A stretch of 64,000 nt of DNA, from the NCBI GenBank assembly GCA_907163375.1, contig CAJQUW010006148.1, positions 124,001 through 188,000 on the forward strand, given 5' to 3'. This document shows, in pieces, positions 33,775 to 47,222 of this stretch; position 1 is the stretch's first letter; each line of letters opens with the position of its first letter. Made by a program: the position numbers and the translations under genes. A model generated the notes under the pieces. The model ran no database searches. It was not told where the DNA came from and saw nothing but the letters and a program-made list of their open reading frames with translations. This stretch comes from Prostheceraeus crozeri. Its lineage: Eukaryota > Platyhelminthes > Polycladida > Euryleptidae.

Positions 33775-34880
33775 GTTATGCATCATTTTATTCAAACGAT
33801 ATCGGCCGTGCAATCATGTTGAATTATATATCTCAAACATACCTATTTTTGCGTTCATGAATTATAATGTGTTTTTTTTTGATTGATAATATGCTTAATT
33901 TCAAAATTACAGAATGCATAATTGTTGATGGTTGAATACTTATTGATTTTTCATGAAATGCCTTACACTCACGTGTATTAAAATCGAATTCAGTATTGAA
34001 AGTATGACACTTTGATGTCATTATCTCACTACTTACAGAACAGTAGTAACATCAGTGTGATCTTTATTGACAAAAGGCCTTAAATCAACATATATTAGAC
34101 ATAACTGATGCTTTCTTTTAACATTGTGCTGGCATGTCTTTAATATGTAAAGCATACCACATTTGAAATAATACACGAAATATACAGAAATATACCAAAA
34201 AAATATTTTGCTATGGATCCTTCGTATGTGATTGGTATTGAGCGATTTACAGTGTATAGCCTTGCATGACGATTTATCAAGATATTTGTACGAATGAGAA
34301 AGGCGAATGGTAGCAAGAAATATTAGGATTGTTGATTGGACCTGATGAGGTTCAACTTGGTATAGGCTACTTCGGTTACTGCAACACCCATGATTAGGCC
34401 ACTACCAACATGTACGAGAATGGCGTTCACCTCACTAGAACTATTTTTTGCGAGCATGTGACGACTTCTTTCCCAAATTCAAACCAGGAATGCGGAGTCG
34501 GAGTCCTATCAAATGCTGGGAGTTCAGACTCCGGCTAGGAGCATCTCGATAAACTCATGCTTTGAATGGTCATGCTTTTCCAGACAGTTCTTCTCATTAG
34601 ATGCTAAAATGACACATTAACTTTGTCACTTACCGATCACATAAATTATGACTTCTGGAAGTAATAGATGTTTGTATATCATCATAAGCGATAAGTTTAC
34701 ATAGTTTTATCATTACATCACTCAGATATTCCTGGGTGGGGAAGGAATCAGCAACTTTCTCGTGGTCCTCCCCGTAAGTACCTATACACACAAAGAAACC
34801 AATGCTAACACCTGACCAAAACCTTGCACAAAACTGATTCATGAAATCGCACACAAAGCACGCTATCTATCTATCATCCT
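33775..34880. other. No recognisable gene
   Basis: AT-rich. Includes the right candidate end of the outer CACTG element (34205-34254). A GGAGTCGGAGTCC word near 34494 is not diagnostic. Confidence 0.4.
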
Positions 34881-34889
34881 CCTTCATGA

Positions 34890-35765
34890 GACACATTCAA
34901 AAGCCGATACTGCCGGTTGTTCCAGAGATCGCTCGTTAAACCCGCTCATTGAGCGCGTGCATTAAACTTTTCAATGAGGCCTCTCTAATTTTGTTCCAAA
35001 GAGCCGCTCATAAACAGACCTCATCACAAACCAAGGCTGCATAAAGAAGAATATGATTGACCTACATCCCTGCATCATGTTCTATACCCGGATTTGACTT
35101 GATAGCCGCAAGACATTACAACCATTATGACCTAACTACTCTATTTAAACAAGATTTAACAGTGTCGTCGACATCCATCTCACCGCCTGGACATGACATG
35201 CATTCGATTGCAGTCACAACTGACACTCTAACTGTTGTCAACATTAACAAGCCTCCTCTGACACCCTTGCAACCCCTCCTATTTCCCCATTTCCTGTTAT
35301 CTATTCGGATGATTTCAAGTGTCACCATAGAAACTGGGGTTACTCCCGCAACAACATTGACGGAGAGGCACTCACAGGATGGCCATCCAACAACGACCTA
35401 ACCCTACTCTACGACAGCAAACAACCCAAGACCTTCCACTCTGCTTGATGGATATCACACACCAATCCAGACCTTAATTTCGACAGCAACAATTATTCCA
35501 GGTATTCTCTGGCAGCTCTACTGGTATTACACATCCGACGCGATTTCTCTCCTTCAGCAACACTCCCGAAACCGCGATGGAACTCCAAGAAGGCAGACTG
35601 GTCGAAGTTCAAATCAGATCTGGACGAACTCCCAGATGCCAATGCAACAAACCGGAATGACTCCTATGTGAAATTCTGCGATATCGTTCATCGTTCGGCG
35701 AAGGCCCTCCTCCCACGAGTTTACAGAAAGTCCTACATCCCAGATAGTCCAGGAAAGTTAAGTTC
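34890..35765 (+). pseudogene. LINE endonuclease-to-linker fragment
   Basis: Forward frames read PGFDLIAARHYNHYDL, GHDMHSIAVTTDTLTVVNIN, then PVIYSDDFKCHHRNWGYS, DGEALTGWPSNNDLTLLYD and SKQPKTFHSA (about 35280-35440), and a linker ADWSKFKSDLDELPDA...RVYRKSYIPDSP (about 35600-35750). This is the second half of an APE-type endonuclease (the GDFN box appears as SDDFK) plus the linker before RT in Jockey/I-like LINEs. Several frame changes and one stop. It ends abruptly at about 35765 with no RT, so it is a fragment. Confidence 0.7.
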
Positions 35766-35769
35766 AAAA

Positions 35770-38700
35770 AAGTAAAATTTTCAAAAGATTTTTTTCTTTG
35801 ATAAAAGTATGGTTAGAGATGTCCTGGTTTTCATACTAAAAGAGGAGAAAAATTGAGACATGTTGCGAAGAGAAGCTCTCAACCAAAGTCATCGGATGAA
35901 AAATCGCCTAAAATTGAAGTCTTTCTTTAAATAGCTAGCAATAAAGATCAAAAATATTTAATATCAACCCATCTGTATGCTTAAACTTTCAGATGTTGAG
36001 AATATTAACGAAATATTGTCCAACAGCTTCTGCTCACAAATGTGCTTCCTTGAAATTCTCAGAAATGTCTTGAAAATGCGCACATTTCTTGACTAAAGCA
36101 TGAAAAGATTAGTAATCGAACCAAGATAAATTATGCTTTGTATAAAAAAAATTTCGCACGAACATCTCATTAACGAAGTTGCCTTTTTCATTTATGTTCA
36201 AAATGATTTCCGTACTACTGAATATAGAAGAGCCATTACAAAAAGTGTTCATTCCGTATCATTTGATAGTCGCAACTCACAACTTCCTTAGCATTGCCTT
36301 CTACCTCCAGAACAAGCTACCAGGTGATCTTAGATTCCTCAACTATTCGCCAGTGCAGATTATTCCGTCAAGTATTCATTGGTGCAGGATCAAGTGAAGG
36401 AAAAAATTGAAAGACATTTAAGTATAAACTGCTACAACTTTTTTTGAAGCAGAGATAAAACCTGCATGCTGAATCAGCCATGCTTCATCAATCTACATGT
36501 AATGTGTATGTTTACTCATTTATTTTATATTTTTGACATTCAATCTGAAATATGGCTTCATCAAAGTCGCTCATGAAAATGTGATTTTAACTCTCATACT
36601 GAAGATGGACATGGATGCCTCAAGAAACCGAATTAGCGCTAATGAAACAATGATATCCGAAATTTCCTCAGCTTCAGAGTTTCTTCAATGGCATTTATGG
36701 CACAGAACAAAACTTACCATTCACAGTTTGTGCTGACTTAGTGAGTGATTAATCTTCTCCTAACTATAGATACTGCGTGAGTCTCCATCTTCGATTGAAA
36801 ATGGCTGGCTGTCTTAAAGAATTCGACTGTCATAAATTGAATCCCAGAAATCTTAAAGACTCTCACGACGCCTCCCGCTCCTTAAAAAATATTTGAAATC
36901 TCAATAGGTATAATTTTGAAAATATTATGTTTTCTGTTGTGTGGCATCTCTGTTTTGATTTCTAGTAGTCACATGGGATATACACCCTATGCGCAACGAG
37001 AGATAGTCAATAGTGCGCGTAAAAATATTTTGCTTAAGTTTATGGTTAAATATACAGTAGTCTAGCTATTTTTGTCCAACTTTGCCAATAGGCCTATATG
37101 CCTAGATGAACATGTACGTATACATGTATAGGTCATGAGTGTCTGGACTATGCCTGTGTAGGCCTTGGCCTGGATTATTTTTATGAATTGATTTGGATAT
37201 TGTGTTAAATTTTAGTACGCTAACAAGAGTAAACAAAATAACGTGCAGACCTAACTATCATACGTGTTACATAAGCTCACTGAAGCGTTAACTAAAAATA
37301 TTCTTAAGTAGTCAATTTTGACTGCTTGGCTGTTCTAGGTATAAATAAAGTTCGGCTGCTCCAGTGTTAATAAATGATGTAATGGAATATTTCAAAATAC
37401 ATGTATTGTATTAACAAAATCAATTCAACCACTTTAGTTTGCACGTAAATCAAAATTATTTGCGTTAATACGTTTGTATTTTATAAAAATTGATGCTGTT
37501 GGTACTTGAAGTCCATCAAGCTATTTGCGATAATGGTGAAATGCATTTTCAGTGATATATCTAATGATGCTAATTTGATTTACAGCATTAATAATTTTGA
37601 CTAATTTCAATTTATTAAAATAATTTGTTTCAGTATGATTGCATACGTTGATTGCAATGGAGAAAGGTTATGATTGTTGAAAAATACAATTTCATAATTT
37701 ACAGAACGAATTCGAGCTTATCATTTCCCTATCCAACCATGTTTTCAAAGCATTCCCAAGGCAAGATATTCCAAAAATGACAGAAAGACCATAATCTCTT
37801 TTTAGAAAGACAATCAACCTACAACACTATCATTTTTTCAGTAAAATAGGCCTAGAGTAAAATTATTTATATCTTGCCTTTGAGCTATTTACATATAGAT
37901 TTGTTATAAAATAACTTCCGAAATCATGCAGCTGTTTAACGCATTTAATGGACCTGACCTTAGCACCTTAATCTCGCATAAAAAGGACCTAAATTTATAT
38001 TTGAAAGGTTTTTATTTCTGTTTCATTAAACAAGTTAAACTTCATCTAACAGTCAGCGCAATCATGAATAAAGTTTGTCTATTGTTCATCTACAATCGTC
38101 TAGGGAAAGTGAAAGTTGAAAAGCTGGAATCTTAATCAGCTAATATGATTTAAAATGTACCACTGATTCAATGGTAGAGAGAAACATGTTATATGCAGAG
38201 GTAACATCTTTGATAAATGTTATCGCACAAAGCTCTTGATTTTCCTTGAGGCTGCTGTTTTTACTTTGTCGCGGCTTTGGAGCATGATAACTTGCAACTC
38301 CATCGGTAATGTAATAAAACTCTTAGATTCCGTTTATCTCAAGGCAATCCAGTGTATTCTTTTATAATATAGTTAATATGATACTTCTGACGACATTATA
38401 ACTTATCATTTGATTAACGGTTGCCTGGTATGCTTATGAAGCTTTTCTTTTGATTTTAATAACGATCATTGTTTTAAGAATACGCAAATGCTTATTAATC
38501 AACTTTTCACACACTCTCTCTTCCGCATATGGTTAGAAATTAGAATAATAAGTTCACGATTTAATGTTATGCGTTGCTATCTTGTCTTCAAAAGTAAAGC
38601 ATTCGTTATTTTAATTGTTTTCTCTTCACTGATCCGTTATCGGAATAATTAGGCAGAGTAAGTGGTGAGCACTTATTGTGATAAGAAAGGCCTCGATGTG

Positions 38701-40040
38701 AAATCAATATCGATTATTTATGTGATTAAGGGACATAATATCATGAAATCGAAGTACATCCAAAAAGTAGCGAAATACTTCTGAATCAATGTGAATTGTT
38801 GATAACTTCATTCCTTGTCTTACATAAATGTATTCCTTGTCTTATGGGGGGCGATGAAGAGTGAATACCGAGCGCTTAGCGTGGCTTACGGGAGCTGAGA
38901 GAACTCCCATTGTTAAGTTTTGATTTATGAGGCGAAGTTTGTGTAAAGGCGGATTACATATTTATCACACATCGATTACATATTTGTGGGATTCGAGGAT
39001 GAACAGGATCTGTTTACTTGTGGGAATCGAAAAGGCAAAAATCGATGTACAGGATTTCTTTACATGTGCAAAAAGCAAAATGTACATGTTTTTATTGATG
39101 GTATGAATTTAATGACAGGATGAGTTTACATGTGGGAAACGTATAACATTTGAATGATGTCTGACTTATCTTTGTGGTATATCTTTCAAGACATATCATT
39201 GCCTATTCAGTATTTTGTCAGCCACTATGTGTGGGACCCCACTCGTCTGGGTTTGAGTGTTCAGGATAGGGGTCGAAACACAACTAGACGAGTACCTGCT
39301 GATGACTGACGGACTGCAGTATTATGTTTTATATCCCTTAATCGGTAGCTGAAGTAGTGATCGATGTATTGTATTTCAAATGAAGAACAAATGAAGAAAT
39401 GTGGGATCACATGAAGTATTATAGACGGATTAAGAAACTGGCGATAACAAATTCAAGTGAAGCAATAGTATTTTCCATGTGTAGTCTTAGGTATAGTGTG
39501 TATAATTTCATTGCTTTCGGTGTAGTAGAGTGTTATTGTAGTTCTATTGTTTACCTCCATTATCCACTACGTGTAGTGTCAGAATCGGTGTAGTTGCATA
39601 ATTGCATTTCCATGTTTTACCTCCACTTTTCCAATTTTTATCCATCGATCTCCTGTTGTTTTATTATATCCATTTTTAATTTCCTTAACCTATGATGACC
39701 ATTGTCCTATTGTATTTCCACTACCAGCATCTGTAGTCGGTAAGGTATATTAGACGTCTGTTTTGAACGTGTATGCGGCAGTGTTTGGAATCTATGGCAT
39801 TAGTATATTAGTAGTAAGAATGAGTAGTGTTACAAATCTTAAGATTTCCACTTTTACCAGATATTGGGCCAAAGCTAATCAATTTTAATTCGTTGCCACG
39901 AGAAAGCTCCATTGAGCTCTTTTAAGAACTGATCAATCCAATGGTTACGGTAACATTGCATCTGTACACTTGCGGATTAGAGAACGCCATCAGTCCTCAT
40001 TGGGACTACTTCAATTAATGATCTGAATTAGTAAACATTA
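35770..40040. other. No recognisable gene
   Basis: AT-rich with short frames only. TAGGCCTA and TACATGTA-like words cluster near 37090-37150. A short imperfect inverted repeat (ACTCGTCT...AGACGAGT) lies at about 39240-39290. Confidence 0.4.
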
Positions 40041-40879
40041 TATTCTATTATAAATGGCTGCTGGGATGATTTTCATCATCGTATGAGAAATACTACTTTC
40101 TATTGTTTTGTGTTCCTATTTCCCAGAATCGTCAAGCTAATTGCATTACATTGTATTTTCATGGCTGTGATAATTTCTAAGGCAGCAAATGTGCCAGAAA
40201 AACAAGTGCCGGAAACTGAACGTCGGAAACATCTTGGTCATTTTCCATTCGATTCAACTGACGCTTTGCATGCAAATGAAAAATACTCATAAGATTTTGT
40301 CTGCAAAGGTTTAAGTCTGAATAGTCAGTGCTCTTAGAAAAACGAGAACTAAGGAACGCTCAACTCCGAACTCATGCACACAACTGAAGACCAGCGACAA
40401 TTTTGAGCCTGATAGGTAACGGCAGTGTGGACCTGGATAAAACTACGGAACAAGTTATAAGATATCCACTTCATTGTTGTGAAATGCATCACAATCCAAC
40501 AGAGTCAACTGATATACTCGTACATTCAGATGCGTCCAATCATACAGATAATTTGTTGAGAGAAATTAGTGAATACAATCAAGAGGCAAGCATTATAATA
40601 ATCCCACTATAGTTTTCAACATTAAACACAGTAATTGAAAATGTAGACCAAACTTAGTATCAACGGCTTATAGTGCAAAATCTCTATATTTATCCATACT
40701 CCTTAATAAAGATTTGTTTATAGTGATAGATTCACTAAACTTTTGGTGATCTTTATTCCTGCTAATAATTAGAGTGGTGATGGAATTGCACCGACATATT
40801 ATTTACAAAATACGACCATTATTGCACCAGTATCCGTGTTTTCTTTATTACTATACCAAAGTCAATATGAAATCTAAAA

Positions 40880-40990
40880 AAGGCCACTAAACTGCTATCA
40901 CATTGCGGATTGAATTAATGCTTCGTAGTTGTTACCTTATCTAATATACTTGCTCTATATGATGGTCATGGAAAAATATTCAACAGCAAT
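40880..40990 (+). repeat. Partial copy of a diverged dispersed repeat
   Basis: CACATTGCGGATTGAATTAATG followed by ACCTTATCTAATATACTTGC (each quoted in part) parallels the right ends of the copies at 41790-42440 and 59075-59730. Only the last 90-110 bp is recognisable. Confidence 0.45.
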
Positions 40991-41789
40991 TAATTCTAAT
41001 TTCTCAGTAGCATTTTGTGTATTCACTTGTAGGTGATGTGCGACGATGAGAGTCAGCAGTCAGTAGAACATGTGCCGACAGCGCACTCCTAAGTCAAAGC
41101 TAATTAATACAAGACACAATTTTCCTTTCAATGTCGAGAAAACATCTTTAGTTAAAATTTTAAGCTCATTATCGTCAGCAACAAAAACATTATGCGTCTA
41201 TATGTAGCAACCTATAATTATGCGCCTGCAATGGTGGAATTGTATTCACATTAGCATAAGTGGGCGTCGGATTGGGAACTAGCTATTTTCGACTGGTAGT
41301 CAAATGCCTTGATTATAAAATGACACGTAACCGTCACTGTACATGTTGAGGAGGAATAGTTAACGGAGTCACAAGAGACAGCTCATAGCAGCATAGAGCA
41401 CTGCATAGCAGCTTGCCTGAAGGAAAAATTAAAAGGCATAAAAGTGAAGTCACAATAGTGAAACGATGACACAATTATGAAAACACAGCATAAAATGGCT
41501 ACAACCGGTTGGAGTGATATTCGCCTTATGGGATGATGTGGAAATATCACGGGACGGTGAGCATTTTTCAGTGGAAATGTGAAATTCCATCCTATTCTCC
41601 AACAAGCCTGGTTAGAGATAATGATCGTACTCTTTCAATTTATTGTCAGTGAATCAAAATTTGTGTGCTTCGCGTGATGAATTAGAGATAAAAATCATCG
41701 TCCACATCTATTGTTCACATCATAGAGTGAGTATGTGGCATGTACTAGAGTGTCTACTCAAGACGATGTCAGCATGCAGTGACAATTTC

Positions 41790-42440
41790 TATCAAAATAT
41801 TCAGTTTTTATGGAGACTAAGTTCCTGTGGTCAATTGACATTTGATCAATTTTTAAGCTAAATTTCTGCAAATTTCTGCTGCGCTTATATACCAACGATT
41901 TCGAACCTATATATACACGTAAGTAGCATGAGACTTATTAAATATCAAAGGGAATGAAAATGTCCTAAAAAGGTTCAATTAAGCGGAAATTCAGCATAAT
42001 AGTGATTTTATGATTCAATAAATTTATGTTTCATTTCCTGAATCTGAATAGTAACGTGTACTCATTTACATCCTTTAAGATAACTATGATCCTTGTCTTT
42101 GATTATGATATTTTTCTCTTTCAGAAGTGGCAGGTAGTTTGCGATATGATCACGGTTACGAATATACTCGTGTTAATAAGGCTGAGCATTAAAGCAATAG
42201 TAACCCATCGAATTGCTAATTTGATAGACATTACCTCTCCAAGGTTGGCATGACACGGAGGATTTGTAAAAATTGCTTCTGTATTGCTATCATGATCAAT
42301 AAATTTCGTGGCAACTTCTTCAGAACTGCAAAAATTTGCTTATCCCATTCCATTATCAATTCGAGTTATCTAATTAAATCGAAATTGCATTCACATTGGG
42401 GATCTAATGAACACTGTACCTAATATGCTTACTCTATGTG
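41790..42440 (+). repeat. Diverged dispersed repeat, copy 1
   Basis: Collinear with 59075-59730 over about 650 bp. Matching blocks include TCTTTGATTATGATATTTTT, TGGCAGGTAG, GAATTGCTAATTT, CACCTCTCCAAGG-like, GACACG-AGGAT and CACATTGGGGATCTAATGAA. No shared reading frame is conserved, so the repeat is non-coding in its present state. The class is unknown. Confidence 0.65.
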
Positions 42441-42449
42441 TCAGAGATA

Positions 42450-45400
42450 AAGACATCATCCTCATCCATCATTCACATCTACATAAATTGTGTGATGCTA
42501 TGATTTTCAAAGCATTACTTGTTGAACCTTATTACCTATTAGCTCAAGTCAATCGTTTTTAATCTGAGAAGTAAATGACTGATCAAATTTCAGAATTGCA
42601 TATTTGGTAAGTCTCTATTAACTATCTTCTAACGCTCTCTGACACTAATGTCGTGAATGTCAGAATATTTCCTTTCATTCGTTCAGTGGAATGTTTGTAG
42701 AAGGGAGTAAGAATTCAAATTGTTTTTTATGACTGCCTTAATTATGTTCGCGCATGAATAATAACCGCAGCCGTCTCAACAAGCTGTCACAAGAAACTTC
42801 AATTAGTGGAATTACTATTCATTTTAAGGTCACTTCCTCAGACATTACTTACCCGGGTTGAATAAATTAGGCAAACAAGATAAAAACTTACAAAAATCTA
42901 AGAACTGACTTAAATATCAATACTTTCTTCACTCTAATAATAATTTGTAGAAATTAGTATTTTCCAGGATGTTATTATTATACGTCTTGGGCAACCCATT
43001 TCTGTAAACCCATGAATGACACATCATCTACCGTGTGATTAGTTCTAAATCTCAACCGAGATCCATGTGGAGGTGCTGTATTTCGTTTACTGTAGAGAAA
43101 TTACAGACAAACGAGGAAATGAACAAATAAAATGCATGAATTTGCATGCAAACTTGTGGACAGATAAGCGGGAAAGTGACAGGAAATCGTCGTAGTGATT
43201 CAATGTTTTGATACTCAGAGATAAAATTCGTTTCGTAAATTTACCGAACCACGCCATTTGCAGCCTATAAATAATCGACTGTGTCAGACCAGCAAGCAGT
43301 CATCAAACACTTGCCAAATATATTGGACTGTCCAGTTTGGGAAAACTATGGGTGAATGATGCAAAACTGATAGCCTACATGATTTCGTCTTTCCTTAGGT
43401 TGCTTGAGTCATAATACAGTATACGCTGCTCAACCTCTAATATCTGACGTAAAATTAACCTAAAATTTTCAAAGATTACCATGTTTCCTTTACAATCGCT
43501 TCGAAAATTGTACTTTAGTAAATCTAGAGAAAAGGCTAGTATAGTTATGTGGACAAAGGTAATTTTGAGGCGGGTCTGAGTGTTAAGCATGCATCCAGAC
43601 CCGGGGCAAATTTCAAATGCGCAATCAGCATATTAGTGGAATTTCAGAGGGAATTTACTGTTTCCTTGCTGATTGCTTAAACAAATCAGTGTGAATAGTA
43701 AAAGAAATAATTACGATATAGGATATGGAACCACCGAGAGATGAGTGAGTCAGAAAATGAATAGAACATTTTGGAAATTTTACCACTATTCATACTAGTA
43801 TTGACCTCAAAAATTTTATGGGGCTACATTTTTTATTTGGAGTAGTACTAGGGACTTGCAGTCCAAATAATCAAGTCATCTGATAACCTTCAAACACGAG
43901 GAAAATTCATGGATATAAATTCATTTGCGTTTGGGTTAGTCTAGAGCTGGCATAATTCTGTCCCACCCATTCTATGCAATGGTCGTAATCGATAGAGATT
44001 GATGTAGAAATTCGTCTCTCATTGGCTTTAGTGATTGGTCAAGCGCGGATTGCAGAAGAAGCTCGCCTTAGCGAACACACGAACATCACAGTTGGATTGC
44101 AGGCAGGCCTGTCAAGTGAAAAGTACATGTCTTTGACTCAATTTTTCTTATTGGTAAATTTGTCATTTGAAGATATGATTCACACCGTTCAACTCCTCAT
44201 TATCCAAATTTTCTGATTGTGTAGTTTCAATCTTCTGGTTCGGCAGAATTCAGACTTAAATTTTAATTACTCTCAAGGAAAAATTAATCTTCTTGCCACT
44301 CATGTCTAGTTCTGGCTGTGACCGTCAGTATTAATCAATAATACGCAAGACATTGATGTGCATATAACGAAGCAGGGATGATTACAATTCGCGGTCAGTA
44401 ATCAAGTACACTGTATTATGACAAATAGCCTAGTGGTCTAATTTGTTGATGTTGTTGAGTGTAGCTTCCGTATATTTTTGAGGGCTTTCATAATTTGTTG
44501 ATGCATAATCTCTCCCTCGCTGTTTCATATTCCAAAGGCGACACCAACAAAATGGATTTTTATATCGACTTGAATGATGATAGAAACTTTGCAGTTTTAA
44601 TTGTTTTCAAGTCATTCCCTTGTCAGGCTCATTCACTTCGATATCGACCATTTATCAAGTCTGGGATTATCATGTCAGAAGCCAGCTACTGAATTTCAAA
44701 TAGGGTTGAACCGGGATAATCATGTCTCCATCGCTGTAGCCTATATCATCGTCATTATGTCAATCTTAGTTGATTTTGCACGCCGACTGCAACTGCATTG
44801 AAGAAGTCAAATCAATCATTGGTAATTTTGTTTATAAAAATCAACCACTAAAGTTCCCAAATTGCTTGTTTTCCATCATTTTACGATTGCAAACAGAAGG
44901 TAAGGAGGCAATCATTTTTCTGTCTACAGCTGATGATGAAACGTAAATAATGCAGCTGCTGACATCCCTGATGCCTCCATAGTTTTTTAGTAGGCAATGA
45001 AATGAAGATACTACGTACATTGGTGTTCGGTGGATATTAATTACATGTGTAGAAGCAAGACAAGAATAATCTGTTTATTCTACGATTCATTGCTGTGATG
45101 ACAAAATTAGGCGATTAAATTATCATGCTTATATGTTAAATAAGTATTGATATTGATAAACATCATCAATAAATTAATATGAATAAAATTGTGTGAATTA
45201 ATAAATTATTGGTAAATATCATTAAATGTTATATATTGCATACATACATATCCATTCAAAAAGATACATTTTCAAGTTTTTTTGCAAATTAACTCAAAGC
45301 AGGTATTTATTTGCGATATGTTTTACAATTATTTGCAATGATATGAGAATATGGACAAAATGAGCTATAAATGTATGTTGCACAATCCGTGAGAATTTAC

Positions 45401-47150
45401 TGACATATCAGTAGAACTTTTAGCAGCAAAACTTAATAGAGCTTTTCATGGAATTGATTGAAACTTTTATAGAAAATTAAAGTAAGCTAATTTTAAATCA
45501 ATTAAAAAACAACAGCATTAGCTCCACAGCATTAGGAGGATTCATGAAAGTGTATTGTGGTCAGTTTACAGAGAAATGTGCTATGTTGACTTCACTATCT
45601 TTCTCCCCATTCATCCATGATATTTTTGATACCAGACATTTCCAGATTTCATTTTAAAATCATAATCCTTGTTAGATGAGATCACCGTAAATTAAAAATT
45701 CGATTGAGAATGGCGGTTCGCCGAAATATATTTTCGAAAAGCAAGAGCAAATTATCGATGCGTCGAAAGATTAATTTAATTTATTTTTCTTTAATCAAAA
45801 TGTTATCTAAATCTTCCCTTACAAGCTCAGTTTATATTTCTAGAAATTGATAGAAAATTCTATAAAAGTCTACATGTCGCTTTAATTGCCGAACTCCTGA
45901 CTTGATCTTATTTGTCTACAATCACTATTTTATAACGAATTTAATTCTTTTGTGGCAATAACTGCCCAGATGATTGTTACCACACGACGTCGTCCGCAAC
46001 CCGATATCTACCTGGTCGCGCCTCGCAGACTGATCTTCTCAAGTCATCTTAAGATGGCAATTATCGAATCAGAACTCATGAGAGAGCCCCATCATTTATT
46101 CAGCTCTACGTGTGTTTGGAAGTGATGGGGAATTTTCTAGGCGCGTGTTCATGGTGGTCATTCTTCACATTTCATTCCTTCAATGTTCAATATGTTTTTC
46201 TTGCATTTGTTACTGTGGAACTCATGTCTACCATTAATGGCATTATGGACATCTGAAATCAAGAACAACATGTTCATCAATTGATTCATCTGAACCGCAG
46301 TCACGAAGAACCAGTTAATCGCATGCAGACGCAGACAGACCTGCACTAATAAGCAATATTATTGCTTTCACGTGTTTTGGTGAGCGTTTGAACGAGTTGG
46401 GCTGTCATTTCACAAACTGCGACTTCAAATGGACGATTATTCAAGTAAATTCCTTATCCGCATCTATGTGGTAATTTTTTTAGATCCGTGAAAAGTCAAA
46501 AAAGTTATTCATTGAAATACTGAAGACGAACGGATTGTGTAGTATTGAAATACTCTCCCTTGAGACTAAGGTGTACATGAAAAACGTGTACTCAGTTTTG
46601 CTGAAAATGGCTAATTGTTGGCGATCACTATTCTTCCCTGACTGCTGTACAGCTTTCTTTTATTCCTCTATAAATGCTTCTCTGTGAATTTGAATTTCCC
46701 TCTATTTTGAAGATTGACACAAATGGTATTTTGGCTAGAAGACAAATTGAAGTGATTGAAGATTTCACTTCTTAACATTAAATGTTGGCAAAGACAAAGC
46801 AGTCACTTCAGTGATAACACTTCTTGGTGAACTTTATCATATTTGAAGTTCATGATGTCTAGCATCTTTCCTTATCCGTTAATAGGTAATGAAAATATCA
46901 TCCTCACATCATCCATTTAATCCGATTTGCGGGTGTGAAATGACACTTTTCCAGAGGTAGCATTTAAGCAAGGATTTATGGAATCCAAGCACATCGGTGA
47001 CCATCAGAAGTCCTTATTGAAAGACATGCTTGGTGGAAGCAAATCATGCATGTATTCAATGAGTTTGGCCATCAGTCAGAATTCACGGAGAAATTTCATG
47101 AAAACACAAGGACAGTAAACTACATGTATAATTAATTTCCTCAACGTTTC
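42450..47150. other. No recognisable gene
   Basis: AT-rich intervening DNA. A TATAAATA word at 43265 lies about 20-30 bp before pyrimidine-rich CA starts, but nothing downstream supports a gene. Short frames (60-75 codons) lack family signals. Confidence 0.4.
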
Positions 47151-47167
47151 GTCATCCCTGTGTAGTC

Positions 47168-47222
47168 CAGCCGTCGGTAAGAGTTTCTGCCGGGAATGAG
47201 GCCGAAAATGAGACTTTCACAG
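47168..47222 (-). repeat. Dispersed repeat family 'TTTTCGGCCTC', copy d
   Basis: The minus strand reads GTGAAAGTCTCATTTTCGGC then CTCATTCCCGGCAGAAACTC, closely matching copy c (21367-21403). It directly follows the end of the mariner-like reading frame. Confidence 0.6.

Larger units (their letters stand above)
29466..34254. mobile_element. Candidate outer element with CACTG...CAGTG ends
   Basis: CACTGCAAATCGCT (29466-29479) and its inverted partner AGCGATTTACAGTG (34241-34254) continue into ATACGAAAATTACATAC and a matching CGTATGTGATTGGTAT, giving about 38 bp of inverted similarity with roughly nine mismatches. TA lies outside both ends. The left 300 bp is rich in CGTATG/CATACGA words (an extra inverted copy at 29583-29612). 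It encloses the RAG1-like inverted structure with 480-490 bp to spare on either side. It could be the true transposon boundary or an older element that received the inner one. Confidence 0.4.

Noticed and set aside
34430-34570. GGAGTCGGAGTCC segment as a SINE
   Set aside because: No A or B box, tail or second copy could be shown.
39240-39290. ACTCGTCT...AGACGAGT inverted repeat as a mobile element
   Set aside because: Too short, with no flanking duplication or second copy seen.
43240-43330. TATAAATA with possible initiator, as a core promoter
   Set aside because: No downstream gene or conserved element supports it; such words are expected in AT-rich DNA.
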